Below the pieces are notes generated by a model. That model did not search any database, was not told where the DNA came from, and saw only the letters and a list, made by a program, of their open reading frames with translations. Both the position numbers and the translations under genes were made by a program. This document shows positions 51,621 to 53,658 of a stretch of DNA of 53,658 nt, one piece after another. This stretch comes from Candidatus Woesearchaeota archaeon (GTDB taxonomy: Archaea; Nanobdellota; Nanobdellia; SCGC-AAA011-G17; JACPNG01). The first letter of the stretch is position 1. The number at the start of each line of letters is the position of its first letter. Where the stretch lies: positions 1 through 53,658 of the forward strand of contig JAGVYI010000008.1 of assembly GCA_018303365.1 (NCBI GenBank). Reading direction: 5' to 3'.

Positions 51621-52343
51621 ATGAAGAGGGGAAAAAAGAGGTCAAAAAGAAATCATCTTATTGCCCTTGTCGGTGCCCTCCTTGTTTTCGCTTTGTATTT
51701 AGTCACTGAAAGTTTCACAGGTCTGCCTATTTTTGAAACAGATCAATTCTCAGGTGGTCTTGGTGGTGGTTTTAGTGGAGGATTCTCTCCCTATGGCTAT
51801 GGGGGTGATTTTGGGTTTCTTAACATTCTTGATTTATACAATCAGTTTCCATCTTGGATTGACTTTGGTTTGTTTCTTGCAATATTTCTTGGTCTTGGTA
51901 TGAGTGTTTTCGGAGAACATTTTGATACTCAAGGGGGAAAAGCAGTCTATACTGGTCTGGCGATTTTCCTTGCATTGGCACTTCTGATTTTTGAACAAAG
52001 GACGGGCATACATTTAATTACCTTCTTTTCAAGCGTCGGTTTTGCAATTATAGTCCTACTTATCTCAGTATTCATTTTTAAGTGGATTCATCAAGCCTCA
52101 GGTAGCTCTATCCTTGGAACTACTGTTGGTTACGTATTCTTCTTCATTTTTGCATCTCCGCTCCTTGGTTGCGGGTCAGGAGCAAGTGGTTTCCAATTTT
52201 CTTCTGCAAGTAGTTTTATTACCTTTGATGCACTATCTTTTATATACAGTTACGTCCCGTTTTTTTGCCCACTTATGTATGCCCTTTTTCTGTTTAGTAT
52301 CTTCGTAGGAGCCTGGGGGGTAGTTAAATTAGCATTCCCATAA
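51621..52343 (+). CDS. Multi-helix membrane protein with Gly-rich loop
   Basis: The 240-residue protein has a basic start and about six membrane helices. A Gly/Phe-rich extracytoplasmic loop (SGGLGGGFSGGFSPYGYGGD) follows helix 1. ATG 51621 is favoured over GTG 51612 because GAGGAGTG lies about 6 bases before it. Later helices are FGLFLAIFLGLGMSVF, GLAIFLALALLIFEQ, VGFAIIVLLISVFIFKW, TTVGYVFFFIFASPLLGCG and PLMYALFLFSIFVGAWGVV. It is part of the 51324-52548 operon, located right after the secretion core, so it may be an accessory subunit. No family recognised. Confidence 0.65.
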   Translation: MKRGKKRSKRNHLIALVGALLVFALYLVTESFTGLPIFETDQFSGGLGGGFSGGFSPYGYGGDFGFLNILDLYNQFPSWIDFGLFLAIFLGLGMSVFGEHFDTQGGKAVYTGLAIFLALALLIFEQRTGIHLITFFSSVGFAIIVLLISVFIFKWIHQASGSSILGTTVGYVFFFIFASPLLGCGSGASGFQFSSASSFITFDALSFIYSYVPFFCPLMYALFLFSIFVGAWGVVKLAFP

Positions 52344-52353
52344 TGGAGGTTAA

Positions 52354-52548
52354 ATGAGAATAATTATTATTGTCTTCGGTCTTCTGACAACCTTTGCAGG
52401 TGTTTGGCCTATTCTGGTAGAGAGAGGGTTTGCTCCGCTGAATCTGCTGTTCATTCCAGCTTCAGGCACATTCTATTATGGAATGGTCACAGCGATAGGG
52501 CTTTTAACTCTGCTTTATGGATTGAAGAAATCTTATCACTACACCTAA
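52354..52548 (+). CDS. Small two-helix membrane protein
   Basis: The 64-residue protein consists of two hydrophobic helices (IIIIVFGLLTTFAGVWPILV and FYYGMVTAIGLLTLLYGL) joined by a short loop (ERGFAPLNLLFIPASGT) with a basic end. A strong Shine-Dalgarno (GGAGGT) lies 4 bp before the ATG and the gene follows the previous one by 10 bp. It ends the rightward cluster. Function unknown. Confidence 0.65.
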   Translation: MRIIIIVFGLLTTFAGVWPILVERGFAPLNLLFIPASGTFYYGMVTAIGLLTLLYGLKKSYHYT

Positions 52549-52560
52549 ATCTTTACCAGG

Positions 52561-53658
52561 CTAGAATTGGTCGGTTCCTATTTTACCCAATTCCGCATCT
52601 AGTTTATCTAGGGGTCTCCTGAACCCCTTTTGTCCCGGAGAAGAAGATTTGAGGAAATAAGTACCTCTTAAAAATAGTTTCCATTGCCCGTCCTTCTGTT
52701 TGATAAATGTGATGGGTCTGATTAACCTTTCTTTGTCATTTTCAAACCCAATCCTGAAGGTAAAAGCAGCTAAATTTTTCCCAACGTAGTCGAAATCCCC
52801 TTCAGGAGTTACATCTTCAAACTCTCGAAGTACATAATCCTTTTCTCTCCAACCAGGATCAAGCCAATCTTCAAGATGATTGTCAAGGTGTGTAGATGGA
52901 AAATACCTCATTAGTCCTTTTCTATCTCCTTCGATAATCGCTTCTCTTGCACCTCTAAAGATCTTATGAAAGTTCTCCCTTGTTCGTGCCAAAGGAATTT
53001 GGGTTTCAATGGCAAGGGCTACCCTATAGTTAGCTCTCTTGAATTTCTCGCCTTCGGTGCTGTTATTAGTTTTGACTCTATCTGTAAATTTCTTATACAA
53101 TGGCTGGTCTTTTAGAGCACCCCCCACAATTGCCTCAAGCCTTTTCCTATCTGTAGCATCAAATATTTTCTTTCCAAAGATAGGGATAACCTCCTCAACA
53201 GGAAGTATTACCCTTAATGGGTCTTTCGCGTTTACAGCCTTTTCATAAAGCTCAAGGCTGGGTTCAGTATATACAGCGACAACTAATCCATCGTGCCTTA
53301 GTCTTTGTGCTTCCTCAAACCCAAAAACACCCTTTTCACTGGCATCCCTGAGTATTTTATTAGCATCAGCAAAGGAGGTATCAACCATGCGATAAGAGTC
53401 ATAAGCAAGATTAATGAGTGCTTTTCTGACATCACCGCTAAATTCTTCAGCAGCACGCTTCATACTTTCTTTGCTAAACTGGTAAATCCCTTGAAAGTTA
53501 ATAGGGGCATCTCCATAAATCCCGAGGCTATAAAGAAGCAGGCGTGCAGGCATGCCTAAAGCAAACTCAACAGTCCCATGGTGTTTCATAGTCAGGGCTT
53601 GGCCTTTGCTCAAAAGTGCAAGAAGGTTGGTAAACTTCTGCCCTCCAAGTTTTCCCTG
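52561..53658 (-). CDS. Hypothetical protein, 5' truncated by the window
   Basis: The frame stays open to the right edge (upstream codons give QGKLGGQKFTNLLAL before the TTG at 53613), so the start lies outside the window. The visible 365 residues are soluble, mixed alpha/beta, without a signal or membrane helix. Segments such as GIYGDAPINFQGIYQFSKES, SFADANKILRDASEKGVFGFEEAQRL and FPSTHLDNHLEDWLDPGW do not call to mind a known family. The C-terminal part (RLIRPITFIKQKDGQWKLFLRGTYFL) resembles an SnoaL/NTF2-like beta strand order, but this is weak. It is convergent with the membrane gene at 52354, 12 bp away. Confidence 0.6.
   Translation of the reverse strand, partial: QGKLGGQKFTNLLALLSKGQALTMKHHGTVEFALGMPARLLLYSLGIYGDAPINFQGIYQFSKESMKRAAEEFSGDVRKALINLAYDSYRMVDTSFADANKILRDASEKGVFGFEEAQRLRHDGLVVAVYTEPSLELYEKAVNAKDPLRVILPVEEVIPIFGKKIFDATDRKRLEAIVGGALKDQPLYKKFTDRVKTNNSTEGEKFKRANYRVALAIETQIPLARTRENFHKIFRGAREAIIEGDRKGLMRYFPSTHLDNHLEDWLDPGWREKDYVLREFEDVTPEGDFDYVGKNLAAFTFRIGFENDKERLIRPITFIKQKDGQWKLFLRGTYFLKSSSPGQKGFRRPLDKLDAELGKIGTDQF

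Noticed and set aside
51324-52548. Possible pilin genes after the platform gene
   Set aside because: None of the three products has a class III signal (basic start, Gly/Ala cleavage site, then a single hydrophobic helix); they are multi-helix or two-helix proteins.

Overview
This AT-rich window comes from an archaeon, most probably a DPANN lineage (Woesearchaeota or Pacearchaeota-like). The informational genes are archaeal: both subunits of DNA polymerase D, Orc1/Cdc6, FEN1, RadB, Hef, XerA, Trm5, Dph6, LonB, PAN and CDC48. Many start codons lie 25-30 bp from a TATA-like box, as expected of leaderless archaeal transcripts. The lineage is inferred from small conserved membrane and coiled-coil families I associate with DPANN genomes; no 16S rRNA gene is present to confirm it.

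Layout. 1-5556: a giant Ig-repeat surface protein, cut by the window edge and broken by a frameshift, coupled to a HerA-like ATPase. 5548-22453: a dense two-strand housekeeping block with Trm5, FEN1, a RecB/Cas4-like nuclease, methionine aminopeptidase, CDC48, a DUF2080-like peptide, RadB, a type IA topoisomerase, a phosphoesterase, a cis-prenyltransferase, a TOPRIM protein, a PAC2 protein, a 2',3'-cyclic phosphodiesterase, PAN, TyrRS, a membrane-anchored OB protein and a TctA-like permease. 22450-29091: the replication block, with DP2, DP1 and Orc1/Cdc6 in one overlapping minus-strand run, then a 495-bp gene-free AT-rich region with inverted ORB-like elements, the probable replication origin. 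29092-39769: LonB, ArgRS, a DPANN-type protein ending in YIG, two paralogous coiled-coil/winged-helix proteins surrounded by operator-like repeats, Dph6, an RNase H-like protein, XerA with a dif-like site, PadR, a TM2-like protein, a lipoprotein and tRNA-Lys(CUU). 39773-43703: Hef, small membrane proteins, an M50-like protein with a mutated HExxH motif and a TraB protein. 43771-52548: a candidate type IV pilus or secretion machine with three tandem paralogous membrane proteins, two coiled-coil proteins, a secretion ATPase, a double T2SSF platform protein and three small membrane proteins. 52561-53658: an unrecognised partial gene.

How the genes fit together. Replication and repair genes (PolD, Orc1, FEN1, RadB, Hef, topoisomerase, XerA) cluster around the candidate origin. 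Transcription is biased away from it: mainly minus strand to the left, mainly plus strand to the right. Protein quality control is also well represented (CDC48, PAN, LonB, PAC2). Three unrelated proteins, CDC48, the PAC2 protein and the protein at 33648-34097, end in the same Tyr-hydrophobic-Gly tail, which suggests a shared docking site. Three divergent gene pairs have start codons only 50-54 bp apart with a single TATA-like box at the midpoint. All functional calls are from reading the sequence; no database search was run.
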